A model generated the notes under the pieces. That model was not told where the DNA came from and did not search any database. It saw only the letters and a list, made by a program, of their open reading frames with translations. Below are positions 1 through 10,430 of a stretch of DNA of 64,000 nt, one piece after another; the stretch's first letter is position 1, and every line of letters begins with the position of its first letter. The stretch comes from Catonia carolina (lineage: Eukaryota > Arthropoda > Insecta > Hemiptera > Achilidae): the NCBI GenBank assembly GCA_035578175.1, contig JAQMRL010000006.1, forward strand, positions 70,057,501 through 70,121,500, written 5' to 3'. A program made the position numbers and the translations under genes.

Positions 1-4
1 TATT

Positions 5-145
5 ACTCATAATACAGTATCTACTTTATTATTTTGTTAAGTTTTGTAAGTTATAATTTGATTTCTTGATTTTCTAGCTATTTAAATTAAAATAATAGAA
101 ACTTTTGGGTTTCTACTGTATTCAGGATTTTTTTAAATGTATATA
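5..145 (+). repeat. Flank repeat, first copy of a tandem pair
   Basis: This segment recurs in direct orientation at 1711-1853, a period of about 1706 bp, with only scattered differences. It ends where MITE-G begins in this copy. The second copy diverges at the same point, so a tandem duplication predates or accompanies the MITE insertion. No coding content is seen. Confidence 0.8.
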
Positions 146-149
146 TATA

Positions 150-985
150 CAAGACTATTCAAAACTACACGGCAATCTCTTGGAATCTCATTCTATAGCT
201 AAAAATCTGGTGTGAAACACTCACACAACTTTCTCTTGCCAATATAAATAATTAACAATAAACCTAATATTAGTAATAAAACATTAGAAATAAACAAAAA
301 ACTAACCTCAATAAACATAACCTTATTTTAATCATGAGTGAAAGACGCAAAATGAAAATCAAACTCAGTTTGGCTTAGAAATACGGAAAACCACTTTTTC
401 ACGCTAAACTAGGCTCTGTAGAGAAAAATGTTTTAAATAAAAGTTGTAGATCTTTTAATTTTCTATCAATTTTATTATATACACTTTTGTCATAAAATGC
501 ATACTAAGGCCGAAATCTTTAAAAAATCGATTTTTCACACGTTTTCGTGAGAAAAAAATCAGAAAATCGCTAATTACTGCTAAACTAAGCGTTTTACAAA
601 AAAGTGTTTGAAATAAAAGTTGTAGGTTTTTAAATTCTCTACAACTTTTATTATATAACATTTTGCGCTAAAATGCATATTAAAGCCGCAATCTTAAAAA
701 GAAATTGTTTTTACGTAAAAACAGCCTTACCCAGAATTTCAGCACACATGACGCCTACCCTATCTTGCAGAGAATAAAAAATGAAGTAAACCAGGCGATT
801 TTTAAAAAAATCGTAGGACCAGTTTTTTGAGAAAATCACAAAAAAATGAAAAATTACATGAATAAACTACTACTTTCGGTTGACCGATTTTGATGAAAAT
901 GTTCGTGTCGGGTCCGGTAGTGGTATGTAGCTTAAGTTTCAAGTTCGTACGATGTTCCGTTCTTGAGATATTCTGTTCACACACA

Positions 986-1020
<35 letters not shown>

Positions 1021-1670
1021 CAATCGCTAAAAACATGTTTTTTGGGTTCAGGGGGTCTGAAAACGTATAGATCCGGTGAAAACTCGATTTCGAAAAATCT
1101 ACATGAAAATAATAGGCCTACTTTCCTTCCTATATATTCATATAGGCAAGAGAAATTAAAAATAAAAAAAAGTTTATATAAACATATGCCTGAAAACGCT
1201 TAGCTAGTCAGGTATGGCTAGCGAAAAAATTTCACCTAGAACTCTGTACCCTCGGTGAAGTAAGGCCGTATAAAAATGTTAAAGGTAGTAACAAAGATAC
1301 AAATACGATTGTTTCTTTTCTTTTGTAATCTGAAAAATCCAATAAAATTGGTTCCAGAACTGTAAATGGAATACTTTTAGAGATATCTTACATAAAACAC
1401 AAGAATTGGTGCAAAGAAATAACACATTTTTGTGTTTAACGTAAGATTACTACCATAAATGGTGAATAAAGGTGTAGTTTTTCTTAAATAAATTTGTAGA
1501 AAATTTAATTCTGAAAAGGTTCATGTGAATTACTCAGAAAAAAAATGAATAATAGATATTGAAATTTCGCTTTATTTTAAAATCAGGCATATGTTTATAT
1601 GAACTTTTTTTCTTATGTTTAGCTATAGAATGAGATCCCAGGAGATTGCCGTGTAGTTTTGAATCACCCT
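150..1670 (-). mobile_element. MITE-G copy 1, interrupted by HEL-A
   Basis: The element is bounded by a degraded left end and a right end GAATCACCCT, with TA on each side. Its arm and interior match the reverse complement of the copy at 33976-35038. After removing the HEL-A insertion at 206-1157, the left arm joins directly to the sequence after 1157. It is non-autonomous and has no transposase. The TA target and terminal inverted repeats place it with Tc1/mariner-type elements. The right arm carries an internal deletion. Confidence 0.8.
206..1157 (-). mobile_element. HEL-A copy inserted in MITE-G
   Basis: This is a near full-length HEL-A. On the minus strand it begins at the ACTTTCTCTTGCC-type end (mutated to AATTTCTCTTGCC) and runs through a short CA/GT microsatellite at about 978-1018 to the hairpin end CACACCAGA. 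The empty site is visible in MITE-G copy 2 near 34027, where a run of five A lies at the junction. No duplication longer than that homopolymer flanks the element. Confidence 0.85.
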
Positions 1671-1710
1671 ATATAGCAGCTATACAATATTGCTGTCACT
1701 TGTAATTAGT

Positions 1711-1853
1711 ACTCATAATACAATATCTACTTTATTATTTTGTTAAGTTTTGTAAGTTATAATTTTATTTCTTGGTTTTCTAGCTACTTAAATTAAAATA
1801 ATAGAAACTTTTTGGTTTCTACAGTATTCAGGATGTATTGTGTACCTTGTAAT
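1711..1853 (+). repeat. Flank repeat, second copy of the tandem pair
   Basis: It matches 5-145 closely and then diverges into about 85 bp of unmatched AT-rich DNA before the next HEL-A. The unit therefore carries no MITE-G at this position. Confidence 0.8.
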
Positions 1854-1940
1854 AACGAAAAATTAGTGAATGAATTATATGAACGCAAATTTAAGGGTTG
1901 TTTATGAATCAAAAAATCAAAATAAATAATATCCTAAAAA

Positions 1941-2900
1941 TCTGGTGTGAAACACTCACACAACTTTCTCTTGCCAATGCAAATAATTAACAATAAACCT
2001 AACATTAGTATTAAAACATTAGAAATGAACAAAAACTAACCTCAAAAACATAACCTTATTTTAATCATGAGTGAATGACGCAAAATGACAATCGAACTCA
2101 GTTTGGCTTAAAAATACGGAAAATCACGCTTTCACGCTAAACTAGGCTCTGTAGAGAAAAATGCTCTAAACAAAAGTTGTAGATCTTATAATTTTCTATA
2201 AATTTAATTATATACACTTTTGTCGTAAAATGCATACTAAGACCGAAATGTTAAAAAATCGATTTTTCTCACGTTTTCGTGAGAAAAAAAACAGAAAATC
2301 GCAAATTACCGCTAAACTAAGCGTTATACAAAAAAATGTTTGAAATAAAAGTTGTAGGTTTTTAAATTCTCTACAACTTTTATTATATAAGTTTTTGCGC
2401 TAAAATTTATATTAAAGCCGTAATCTTAAAAAAACAACGTTTTTACGTGAAAACAGCCTCACCGAGAATTTCAGCAAACATGGCGCCTACCCTATCTTGT
2501 AGAGAATAAAAAATTGAGGAAAATAGGCGATTTTTAAAAAAAATCGTAGGACCAGTTTTTGAGAAAATCGCAAAAAACTGAAAAATTATACGAATAAACT
2601 ACTACCCTCCGGTTGACCGATTTTGATGAAAATGTTCGTGTCGCGTCCGGTAGTGGTATGTAACTTAAGTTTCAAGTTTCAAGTTCGTACGATGTTCCGT
2701 TCTTGAGATATTCTGTTCACACACAGACACACACACAGAGACACACACACACAGACACACACACAGACCAATCGCTAAAAACATGTTTTTTTGGGTTCAG
2801 GGGGTCTGAAAACGTATAGATCCGGTGAAAACTCGATTTCGAAAAATCGACATGAAAACAATACTTTCCTTCCTATATATTCATATAGGCAAGAGAAAGT
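1941..2900 (-). mobile_element. HEL-A, full length
   Basis: It has intact ends: minus-strand start ACTTTCTCTTGCC at 2900, and hairpin end CACACCAGA at 1941. The microsatellite at 2718-2766 is (CA)n interrupted by GACA units. It is very close in sequence to the copy at 206-1157, which suggests recent activity or co-duplication. Confidence 0.85.
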
Positions 2901-2969
2901 AAAAAATAGTGAAAATAGTACCTACGTATACGAGCGGAAACTACTAATGGTATGCTGAGAAACACTATA

Positions 2970-3480
2970 ATGATCTTCACGGTTTATGAGCACTGTTGTT
3001 CCACGCGTTGAGACCAATCAGATCGTTTACCAGCGTTGTCAGATTGTACCTGACAAACAATACGCGCGCATGCGTATAAGAGCCGCAATAGTTTACTTTC
3101 GTGTTGCTTCTCGTACGCACTCTGATATGTGNNNNNNNNNNNNNNNNNNNNNNNNNNNNNNNNNNNNNNNNNNNNNNNNNNNNNNNNNNNNNNNNNNNNN
3201 NNNNNNNNNNNNNNNNNNNNNNNNNNNNNNNTTCTCGTACTGAACACATCGATTATAGAGTGCTTTAACATGCAATACTTTATAATATAATCAGCTGGTG
3301 TCAATGTTCATAGGTTATAATTGTTACTGAAAGACAAAAACATGGCTGACAAAATATATAACAGAACTAGGAGAGCAAATATTGGCAACGTTTCTGGCAA
3401 GTGATTAGCTAGCTATAAATTGGGTAGGGAGCAATACAAACGTTCAGAGCTCATCACCCTTGAAAAATAGTATAAAACCA
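2970..3480 (+). repeat. Repeat H, copy 1, containing an assembly gap
   Basis: It aligns with 44612-45650 on the same strand once the LINE insertion there is removed. Shared blocks include a GCGCGCATGCG segment and a stretch around TGGCTAGCTATAAA. The family is not recognised. No conserved open frame spans it. Confidence 0.75.
3132..3231. other. Assembly gap of 100 N
   Basis: Exactly 100 N are present, the conventional size for a gap of unknown length. TTCTCGTAC occurs both shortly before the gap (near 3109) and immediately after it (3232). The extra bases before the gap are absent from the paralogous H copy. The gap may hide an insertion flanked by this duplication. Confidence 0.95.
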
Positions 3481-3536
3481 TATGTATTGGGTTCAGGGGG
3501 CCTGAAGACGGGTCTTATATCCTAAAAAAACTACAT

Positions 3537-4547
3537 GAAAGCAATACTGAACTTCCCTGCAGGGGGTAAAAGAAGTTATCCGAATTTCCGATTATTCGAA
3601 TGGGAGCTGATTTATATTACTCGGATAATGGACGTTGTTATACTGTTGCTGAAGACGTGTCCTTATATCCGGTAAAAAACGACATGAAAGCAATACTGAA
3701 CTTCCCTGTAGCGGGGTAAAAGAAGTTATCCGAATTTCCGATTATTCGAATGGGAGCTGATTTATATTACTCGGATAATGGACGTTGTTATACTGTTGCT
3801 GAAGACGTGTCCTTATATCCGGTAAAAAACGACATGAAAGCAATACTTAACTTCCCTGTAGGGGGTAAAAGAAGTTATCCAAATTTCTGGTAATTCGAAT
3901 GGGAGTTGATTTATATTATTTGGATAATCGACGTTGTTATACTGTTATTGAAGACGTGTCCTTTTATCCGGTAAAAAACGACATGAAAGCAAAACTGAGC
4001 TTCCCTGTAGGGGGTAAAAGAAGTTATCCGAATTTCCGATTATTCGAATGGGAGCTGATTTATATTACTCGGATAATGGACGTTGTTATACTGTTGCTGA
4101 AGACGTGTCCTTATATCCGGTAAAAAACGACATGAAAGCAATACTTAACTTCCCTGTAGGGGGTAAAAGAAGTTATGCGAATTTCCGATTATTCGAATGG
4201 GAGCTGATTTATATTATTTGGATAATGGACGTTGTTATACTGTTATTGAAGTCGTGTCCTTATATCCGGTAAAAAACGACATGAAAGCAATACTGAACTT
4301 CCCTGTAGGGGGTAAAAGAAGTTATCCGAATTTCTGGTAATTCGAATGGGAGTTGATTTATATTATTTGGATAATCGACGTTGTTATACTGTTATTGAAG
4401 ACGTGTCCTTATATCCGGTAAAAAACGGCATGAAAGCAAAACTGAACTTCCCTGTAGGGGGTAAAAGAAGTTATCCGAATTTCCGATTATTCCAATGGGA
4501 GCTGATTTATATTACTCGGATAATCGACGTTGTTGTACTGTTACTAT
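3537..4547 (+). repeat. 149-bp tandem satellite, about 7 units
   Basis: Units are marked by GGGAG(C/T)TGATTTATATT at 3602, 3752, 3901, 4050, 4199, 4348 and 4497. The spacing is 149 bp, except one of 150 bp caused by an extra G. Two main variants occur: CCGATTATTCGAATGGGAGC and CTGGTAATTCGAATGGGAGT. Part of each unit (ATCCGGTAAAAAACGACATG, then AAAGCAATACT) resembles the HEL-A 5' end. A HEL-A-like stub lies directly before the array at 3485-3536. Since 149 is not a multiple of three, the 74-codon frames inside it are incidental. Confidence 0.9.
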
Positions 4548-5170
4548 AAATTAGTAAGTTGAAATGTATGCGGTTCAGTTGTAAATACTACAATGTTGTT
4601 GAGATTTAGACGAGTTGAAATTAGATAATGTTTTGGGCAAATGATAATGAAATACATGTTACATAGAAGTTAGAAACAGTATCTGTGTGAATACAGTAAT
4701 AAATACGAGTAGAATATCACAAAGAGATCTCTGAACGAGATACATATCTCTTTTCTGTTTGTTTATTGGATGGGTTAAGCACATCCGTACCCGGTTTTAT
4801 TTGAATAGCTCTTTTACGTAGTTACCCCGTTTCGCATTATCATTTCCAACAGCCGAGTTGAAAATAAACAAAAGTCGTTCGGTTTTGCGGAGATGGAGGC
4901 TCGTTAATTTTCATGGAACAAACAAAACATAGATCGGTGTCTCGATAAAACCTCATTTCTAATAACTACCATAAATTCAAGCTATTAACTAAATGATACT
5001 GTTGATAGAGAACCAGATAGCAACGGCAGTTCAAAATAGATTTGATTGCCTTCGAGCGGAAGTCATACTTACTTAGTTGCATTAGCGTAAAGCGTTTGTC
5101 AGTTTGTAAGAGGAACGGAGGCAAGTTTTCTCTAATCATCTCTAAATTATAATCTTGTTATTTAAGTTTC
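4548..5170. other. No recognised feature
   Basis: AT-rich unique-looking sequence between the satellite and SINE-C. I see no long open frame, RNA gene or match to the other repeats in the window. Confidence 0.5.
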
Positions 5171-5181
5171 ATTTGATAATC

Positions 5182-5581
5182 CTGCCCATAACAGACAGGC
5201 AGAGTGTCAAATTATTTACACTCAATCCGTTCGTTGCAGGGCTAAAATAAATAGTTCTGTTTCTTATCACATGGTCAGCCAATTAAATAACTGAATCATT
5301 TATAAACAGAAGAGAGGTAGAGGTGTAAAAGACACTAATCAGAGTTATCTTCTCTGAAAGTAATGAATTTCATTATACAGCCAGACCCTGTGGTGAATGA
5401 AGTGAAGGTTTCATTTACAGAGTGGAAAATATGTGCTTTTCAGAGGGCCCGGCATGCTGATAAGCCTACTTTTCCACTCAGTGAGGAAAGCAATGGTAAA
5501 CCACCTCACTTCTCGTTTTACTTAGTAAAACCTTTACACGTTCAAACCAGCCTTTTGGCTGATGACCTAAACAACAACATT
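5182..5581 (+). mobile_element. SINE-C, full length, with target duplication
   Basis: It starts at TGCCCATAACAGACAGGC and ends at GATGACCTAAACAACAAC. The 11-bp duplication ATTTGATAATC lies at 5171-5181 and 5582-5592. The frame from 5363 to 5587 is a shadow of the repeat and is broken in other copies. No clear pol III boxes are visible in this family, so the source of its promoter is unknown. Confidence 0.85.
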
Positions 5582-5821
5582 ATTTGATAATCACAAATAA
5601 GAAATAAATTTTTGTAAGCGACCAAAAGGAATAGACATCGTCAAATACAGTTTGTACAGTTTGTATTGTGCGGTTGGAAGCTCCGTGCAGTTGCGGGGTG
5701 AAGGGGGTACGGGTGAGGTATAATGAATGAGTGACGCATGCTGGGAGAACGATTGTTGTATTACTCTGATACAAAACACTCGTTTTCAAATTTTCCGTAT
5801 TTAACATACGTATTTGTTTAA

Positions 5822-6151
5822 CCCACCGGGTTGGTCTAGGGGTAACGTCGTCGCCGATAGTCAGCTGTTTAACAGCTGATTTTCGGTGACGAAGGTTCCT
5901 GGTTCAAATCCTAGTAAAGGTAGTAACTTTTATACGGATTTGAATACTAGACAGTGGTTACCGGTGTACTTTGATGGTTGGGTTTCAATTAACCATACTC
6001 TCTCAGGAATGGTCGGCCTGAATCTGTACAAGACTACACCTTATTTACACGTCATACATATCATCCTTATCTCATTGGGTCATGGGGTTGCTTATTGTTC
6101 TAAATTGAACAGATTTCAACGTACGCACATTAGGAATATAAAAAAGAAAAA
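5822..6151 (+). mobile_element. SINE-B, full length
   Basis: It begins CCCACCGGGTTGGTCTAG. The A box TGGTCTAGGGG is near 5832, the palindrome TCAGCTGTTTAACAGCTGA near 5862-5880, and the B box GGTTCAAATCC at about 5902. An A-rich tail follows. The flanks share TATTTGT, and the inverted J/K copy at 35680-35700 lacks the element. Confidence 0.85.
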
Positions 6152-6202
6152 ACTATTTGTATTTTTATTATATTTATTTATTTACATATTTTGATATAAA
6201 TT

Positions 6203-6602
6203 GTTGTTGTTGTTTAGGTCAACAGCCGAAAGGCTGGTTTGAACCTCTAGAGGTTTTACTAAGTAAAACGAGGAGTGAGGTTGTTTACCATTGCCTTCCT
6301 CACTGAGTGGAAAAGTACGCTTATCAGCATGCCGGGCCCTCTGAAAAGCACATATTTTCCACTCTGTAAATGACAACTTCACTTCATTCACCACAATGTC
6401 TGGCTGTACAATGAAATTCATTACTTTCAGAGAAGATAACTCTGATTAGTGTCTTTTACAACTCTACCTCTCTTCTGTTTATAAATGATTCAGTTATTTA
6501 ATTGGCTGACCATGTGATAAGAAACAGAACTATTTATTTTAGCCCTGCAACGAACAGATTGAGTGTAAATAATTTGACACTCCACCTGTCTGTTATGGGC
6601 AG
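6203..6602 (-). mobile_element. SINE-C, full length, with target duplication
   Basis: It is flanked by the 11-bp duplication TGATATAAATT at 6192-6202 and 6603-6613. The minus-strand 3' end carries the GTTGTTGTT (AAC)n tail next to the left flank. The J/K copy at 35 kb lacks this insertion. Confidence 0.85.
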
Positions 6603-6844
6603 TGATATAAATTAGCAAGGTTAATATTATGAATCCGACCCAGTTAATAACCCAGTAGGTATTTGGTAAATTAATGCTCTGGATGATAAGAATATGTTTT
6701 TAGTCTAGTTAGTACACGCTACCACTACAAATGCATCAGCTGTGAAACACTACTAACACTCATTCATTCTCCCACTACTACAACAACGGACTGGGATGCA
6801 AGCAATACGTTTCAATCTATTTTACCAAACAATTTTTGTTGACA

Positions 6845-6942
6845 GTTTTCAATTAATCATAAGAAACATAATTTTTTGTAGCCCTGGAACTAAAAGATCA
6901 AGTGACAATAATTTACCACTCTACCTGCCTGTTATGGTAAAC
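6845..6942 (-). mobile_element. SINE-C 5' fragment
   Basis: It matches only the first roughly 100 bp of SINE-C, including GTAGCCCTGGAAC and CTACCTGCCTGTTATGG. It is diverged and so probably old. Confidence 0.6.
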
Positions 6943-7031
6943 AAATACACTTTTTAAATTTAAAATGTTACGATTAATCCAATTAGACTTCCTCGGTAAT
7001 GTAGTGTTACATAAATAAATATAATGAAATA

Positions 7032-7754
7032 CAGTAAAACCTCACTAATTCGGAATTCGCGATATTTCGGACTACTCCAAGAAGAGCAGCTTTTTTATTT
7101 TTTTTAGAAGTTTTTTAGTTAAAAATGAATAAAGTGTTACTTCAAAAAATAATAGCTTTTAACTGTCTAATAAAAATTGTTACATCCTGTAATACATTAT
7201 TGGTTACTCAGTGAAGAAACGTTCCACAATTTAAGCTAGTGAAGTGAGAAACCACATAGACGAACTTATTGAATTTGCAGACTTCAATCCGGAATTCAAT
7301 GACTATTATCTTGTCCTAAGAGAGATGCCCCAACAAGTTATAAGAAAACAAAGTAGCCAAAAATCACAGAAAAAAATTAGTTTTTGTTTCTAAGCAACCT
7401 CAAATGATCCCTGAGGATATTTGTCAACCCTCTACTTCAACAAGTGCCAAATAATCGGTACGTAAGTACAGTGTTTTAATTAAATATCATTTTACACTGG
7501 ACATTTATTATTTAACAATATTTTTACTGCCGTAAATATTTTAATTTCTATACTTTTAACTTTGTTGTTTTTCAATATACTGTACTGTAAATTCATTAAA
7601 CATCGATATTTCAGACAAGTAACGTTTATTTTTTAATTTTAATTGCCTAAATTATTCAATTTTTAGATGTAAACAAATATTCGCGATAATTAGGACTTTC
7701 AATAATTCGGACTTCACTTCCCCCCAATTAGTCCGAATTAGTGAGATTTTACTG
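7032..7754 (+). mobile_element. Pogo/Tigger-like DNA transposon remnant
   Basis: The terminal inverted repeats CAGTAAAACCTCACTAATTC and its complement AATTAGTGAGATTTTACTG are flanked by TA at 7030-7031 and 7755-7756. This is typical of pogo/Tigger elements. A short open segment at about 7252-7393 (HIDELIEFADFNPEF..., ending at a stop) may be a leftover of the transposase C-terminus. Most of the coding region is gone, so the element is non-autonomous. Confidence 0.75.
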
Positions 7755-7756
7755 TA

Positions 7757-8052
7757 CGTCAATTTGTTGAGAGAAGTTTAAAAAGTGTGATATTTTGTGT
7801 TACACTGCTGTTAGTCGATATACCACTGCTTCTATTTTTATATTTTTTTAATACTTAGAAAAATGCTAACAATAAAATGAGTAAACTATTTTGTTCAGAA
7901 AATTCCGCTCTGCAAAGATAGCATAATAGCCAAAAATGACCAAAAAATATTATTTTGGCATGGCAGAAAGCAGACATCATTAAAAGTTGAAGGCCTATTT
8001 GTCGGTATCTGTTGAATTGATTAGCTTACCTCTGATTAGGCTGTCTCCGTAC

Positions 8053-8083
<31 letters not shown>

Positions 8084-8299
8084 CGGTCATTATCAAATTT
8101 GGGTCCACCGGTAGTTACATCCCCTGCCTTCATCAATATCCAAGGAAAAGGGGATGGTTGTTATCTTTTGCCTTGTTATGTCATTTGAAAATATCTACCG
8201 CACGTGTTTCGTCATAGTTCCTATTTATAGACAAAATAACGTGGTTTTCTTCGTCAAAATTGTTTTACCAATTTTTTAAATTTATTAACGCTATTTTGG
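7757..8299. other. No gene seen; contains a CT microsatellite
   Basis: A (CT)n run occupies about 8057-8093. The rest is unclassified AT-rich sequence. Confidence 0.5.
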
Positions 8300-8385
8300 T
8301 TCGCTTAGTGAATTTTTAAATAGATTAAAAAGCGGACCTAAAACGTTCCCTTGTGGAACACCTCAGTTAAATTTAAAGGAATTTG
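8300..8385 (-). pseudogene. Reverse transcriptase motif fragment
   Basis: Minus-strand translation gives GVPQGNVLGPLFNLF around 8318-8362. This resembles motif B of non-LTR reverse transcriptases (GVPQGSVLGPxLF). A stop lies just upstream and another about 10 codons downstream, so this is a short dead remnant. The clade cannot be told from it. Confidence 0.5.
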
Positions 8386-8399
8386 ATCTATTAAAAATA

Positions 8400-9116
8400 T
8401 ATTGTGAAACATACGTAGACTTTCTCTTGCCAATATAAATAATTATAAAATTATAATTTATGTTTAATCTTTAGTAAAGAAAGTAAAATACAAAACAACG
8501 AAATTTTAATCATTAGTGAATGACGTTAAATGAAAATGAAACTATAGAACTTATAAATACGCAAATTCACTATTTGACGCTAAACTAAGCTTTGTAGAGA
8601 ATAATGCTTAAAATAAAACTGATCGTAAAATGCGTTGGTACTAAGGCTGCAATCTTAAAGAATTTCATTTTTTACCGATTTTTATGAAAAAATTGGAAAA
8701 ATCTGTAATGGTCACTAAACTAAGCGTTGTACCAAAGAATACTTGAAATAAAAGTTGTATGTTTTTAAATGTTCCACAACTTTTGATTTTACAGGTCTTC
8801 ATTTTGCATTAGAATAGATAGTCCTGCAATCTTAAAACTACCTTTCTTCTACGAATGCACAGCCTTCCCAAGATTTCAGCAGACATTACGCTTATTGTAT
8901 ATTGTAGAGCATACAAAATTTGCTACATAAGGTGATTTTTTTTTTAAAATTCGTAGGAGCCGTTTTTGTGAAAAACGCAGAAAAGTGAAAAATTGCACGA
9001 ATATATTGCTATTTCCGGTTGACCGATTTTGATGAAAATGTTGGTGACGGGTCCTGTATAAATAATTGAAGTTTCAATTTTCAACTTCGTACGCGATTCT
9101 GCTGTTGAGATATTTT

Positions 9117-9193
<77 letters not shown>

Positions 9194-9309
9194 CAATAGC
9201 TAAAAAACATGGTTTTCAGGGTTCAGGAGGCGTGAGAATTTGTATATTCGGTGAAAACTCGATTTCGAAAAATCGACATGAAAACAATACTTTCCTTCTA
9301 TATAATACA
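8400..9309 (-). mobile_element. HEL-A, diverged, with long CA tract
   Basis: Both ends are recognisable but eroded (GTGAAACATACG near 8403, AATACTTTCCTTC near 9283). It is older than the copies at 1.9 kb or 18.8 kb, as shown by many substitutions across its length. It carries the longest microsatellite of the family. Confidence 0.75.
9119..9193. repeat. (CA)n microsatellite
   Basis: About 36 perfect CA repeats occupy the position the GT/CA tract holds in every HEL-A copy. Open frames reading VCVCVC here are artefacts. Confidence 0.95.
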
Positions 9310-9329
9310 GTAGTTATCGAGTCCTCTAG

Positions 9330-9568
9330 TGGTACTTTATTCACGTTAAAAGTTTTTACTTTCGTACGCTTTCCGTTCTTCAGATATTTTGTTAACATAC
9401 ATACTACAGACTAATCTCTAAAACACATGTTTCATTGGGTTCAGGGGGCCTGAAACCGTGTATGTCCGGTGAATATTCGATTTCGAAAAATCGACGTAAA
9501 AAAAATCGCTTTTTTTCTTTCTGTAGACTATATAAATATTGTGATTGAGCAAGAAAAAGTTTAACAAA
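9330..9568 (-). mobile_element. HEL-A 5' fragment
   Basis: It contains GGGTTCAGGGGGCCTGAAAC, GATTTCGAAAAATCGAC and the end GAGCAAGAAAAAGT. It abuts the next HEL-A in the opposite orientation. Confidence 0.7.
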
Positions 9569-9610
9569 TTATAATTTAATGTAAAATTTGAATTTACAAC
9601 AGTAATTTTT

Positions 9611-10430
9611 ACTTTCTCTTCCCTATATGGATATATAAGAAGAGAAGTATTGTTTTTATGTTGATTTTAAGAAATCGAGTTTTCACCGGATTTACACGTT
9701 CTCAGACACCCTGAATCCAAAAAACATGTTTTAGCGATTGGTCTGTGTGTTTGTGTGTGAACAGAATATCTCAAGAACGGAACACCGTACGTACTTGAAA
9801 CTTGAAACTGAAGTTACATACCACTACCGGACCCGACACGAACATTTTCATCAAAATCGGTCAACCGGAAGTAGCAGTTTATTCGTGTAATTTTTCACTT
9901 TTTGCGATTTTCTCAAAAACGGCCCGTACCATTGTTGCCCGAAATTGTTTTTTAAGATTGCGGCTTTAATATGCATTTTGGCGCAAAAATTTATATAATA
10001 AAAGTTGTAGACAATTGAAAATCCTACAACTTTTATTTCAAATTTTTTTTGTATAACGCTTAATTTAGCGATTTTCTGTTTTTTTTCTCCCGAAAACTTG
10101 TGAAAAATCGATTTTTTTAAGATTTCGGCTCTAGTGTGAATTTTACGACAAAAGTGTATAAAATCAAATTTACAGGTAATTAAATGATCTACAACTTTTA
10201 TTTGAAGCATTTTTCTCTAGAGAGCCTAGTTTAGCGTGAAAGAGTGATTTTCCGTATTTTTAAGCCAAACTGAGGGTGATTTTCATTTTGCGTCTTTCAC
10301 TCTAATTAAAATTAGTATATGTTTATTTAGGTTAGTTTTTTGTTTATTTTTTATTATTAATGTTACGTTTATTGTTAATTATTTGCATTGGCAAGAGAAA
10401 TTTGTGTATTTCATACCAGATTTTTTAGTA
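9611..10430 (+). mobile_element. HEL-A with internal deletion
   Basis: It starts at ACTTTCTCTTCCC and ends at TCATACCAGA. A block is missing between GGCCCGTACC and ATTGTTGCCC near 9930. With 8400-9568 it forms a head-to-head pair separated by about 43 bp, a potential long inverted repeat. Confidence 0.8.

Larger units (their letters stand above)
5628..6780 (+). repeat. Repeat block J/K, copy 1
   Basis: After removal of SINE-B (5822-6151) and SINE-C (6203-6602), the remaining pieces align with the reverse complement of 35150-35850. They run continuously from the CGGTTGGAAGCTCCGTGCAG segment to ATGCATCAGCTGTGAAACA. The block is about 420-550 bp without insertions. Its class is not recognised. 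Confidence 0.75.

Noticed and set aside
802..1023. Open frames reading VCVCVCVC then EQNISRTEHRTNLKL, recurring at many places
   Set aside because: They lie over the HEL-A microsatellite and its neighbour. They recur because the repeat recurs, shift frame between copies and have no conserved start.
3899..4549. 74-codon frames repeated in the 149-bp satellite
   Set aside because: The period is not a multiple of three, so the frame changes each unit. There is no constraint on codons.
5363..5587. Recurrent frame starting MNFIIQPDPVVNEVKVSF in SINE-C copies
   Set aside because: It is a shadow of SINE-C. Several copies have stops or frameshifts, and no domain is recognised.
5886..6194. Recurrent frame with QWLPVYFDGWGSINHTLSGM in SINE-B copies
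   Set aside because: It is the translation of the SINE-B body, broken in several copies and without a consistent start.
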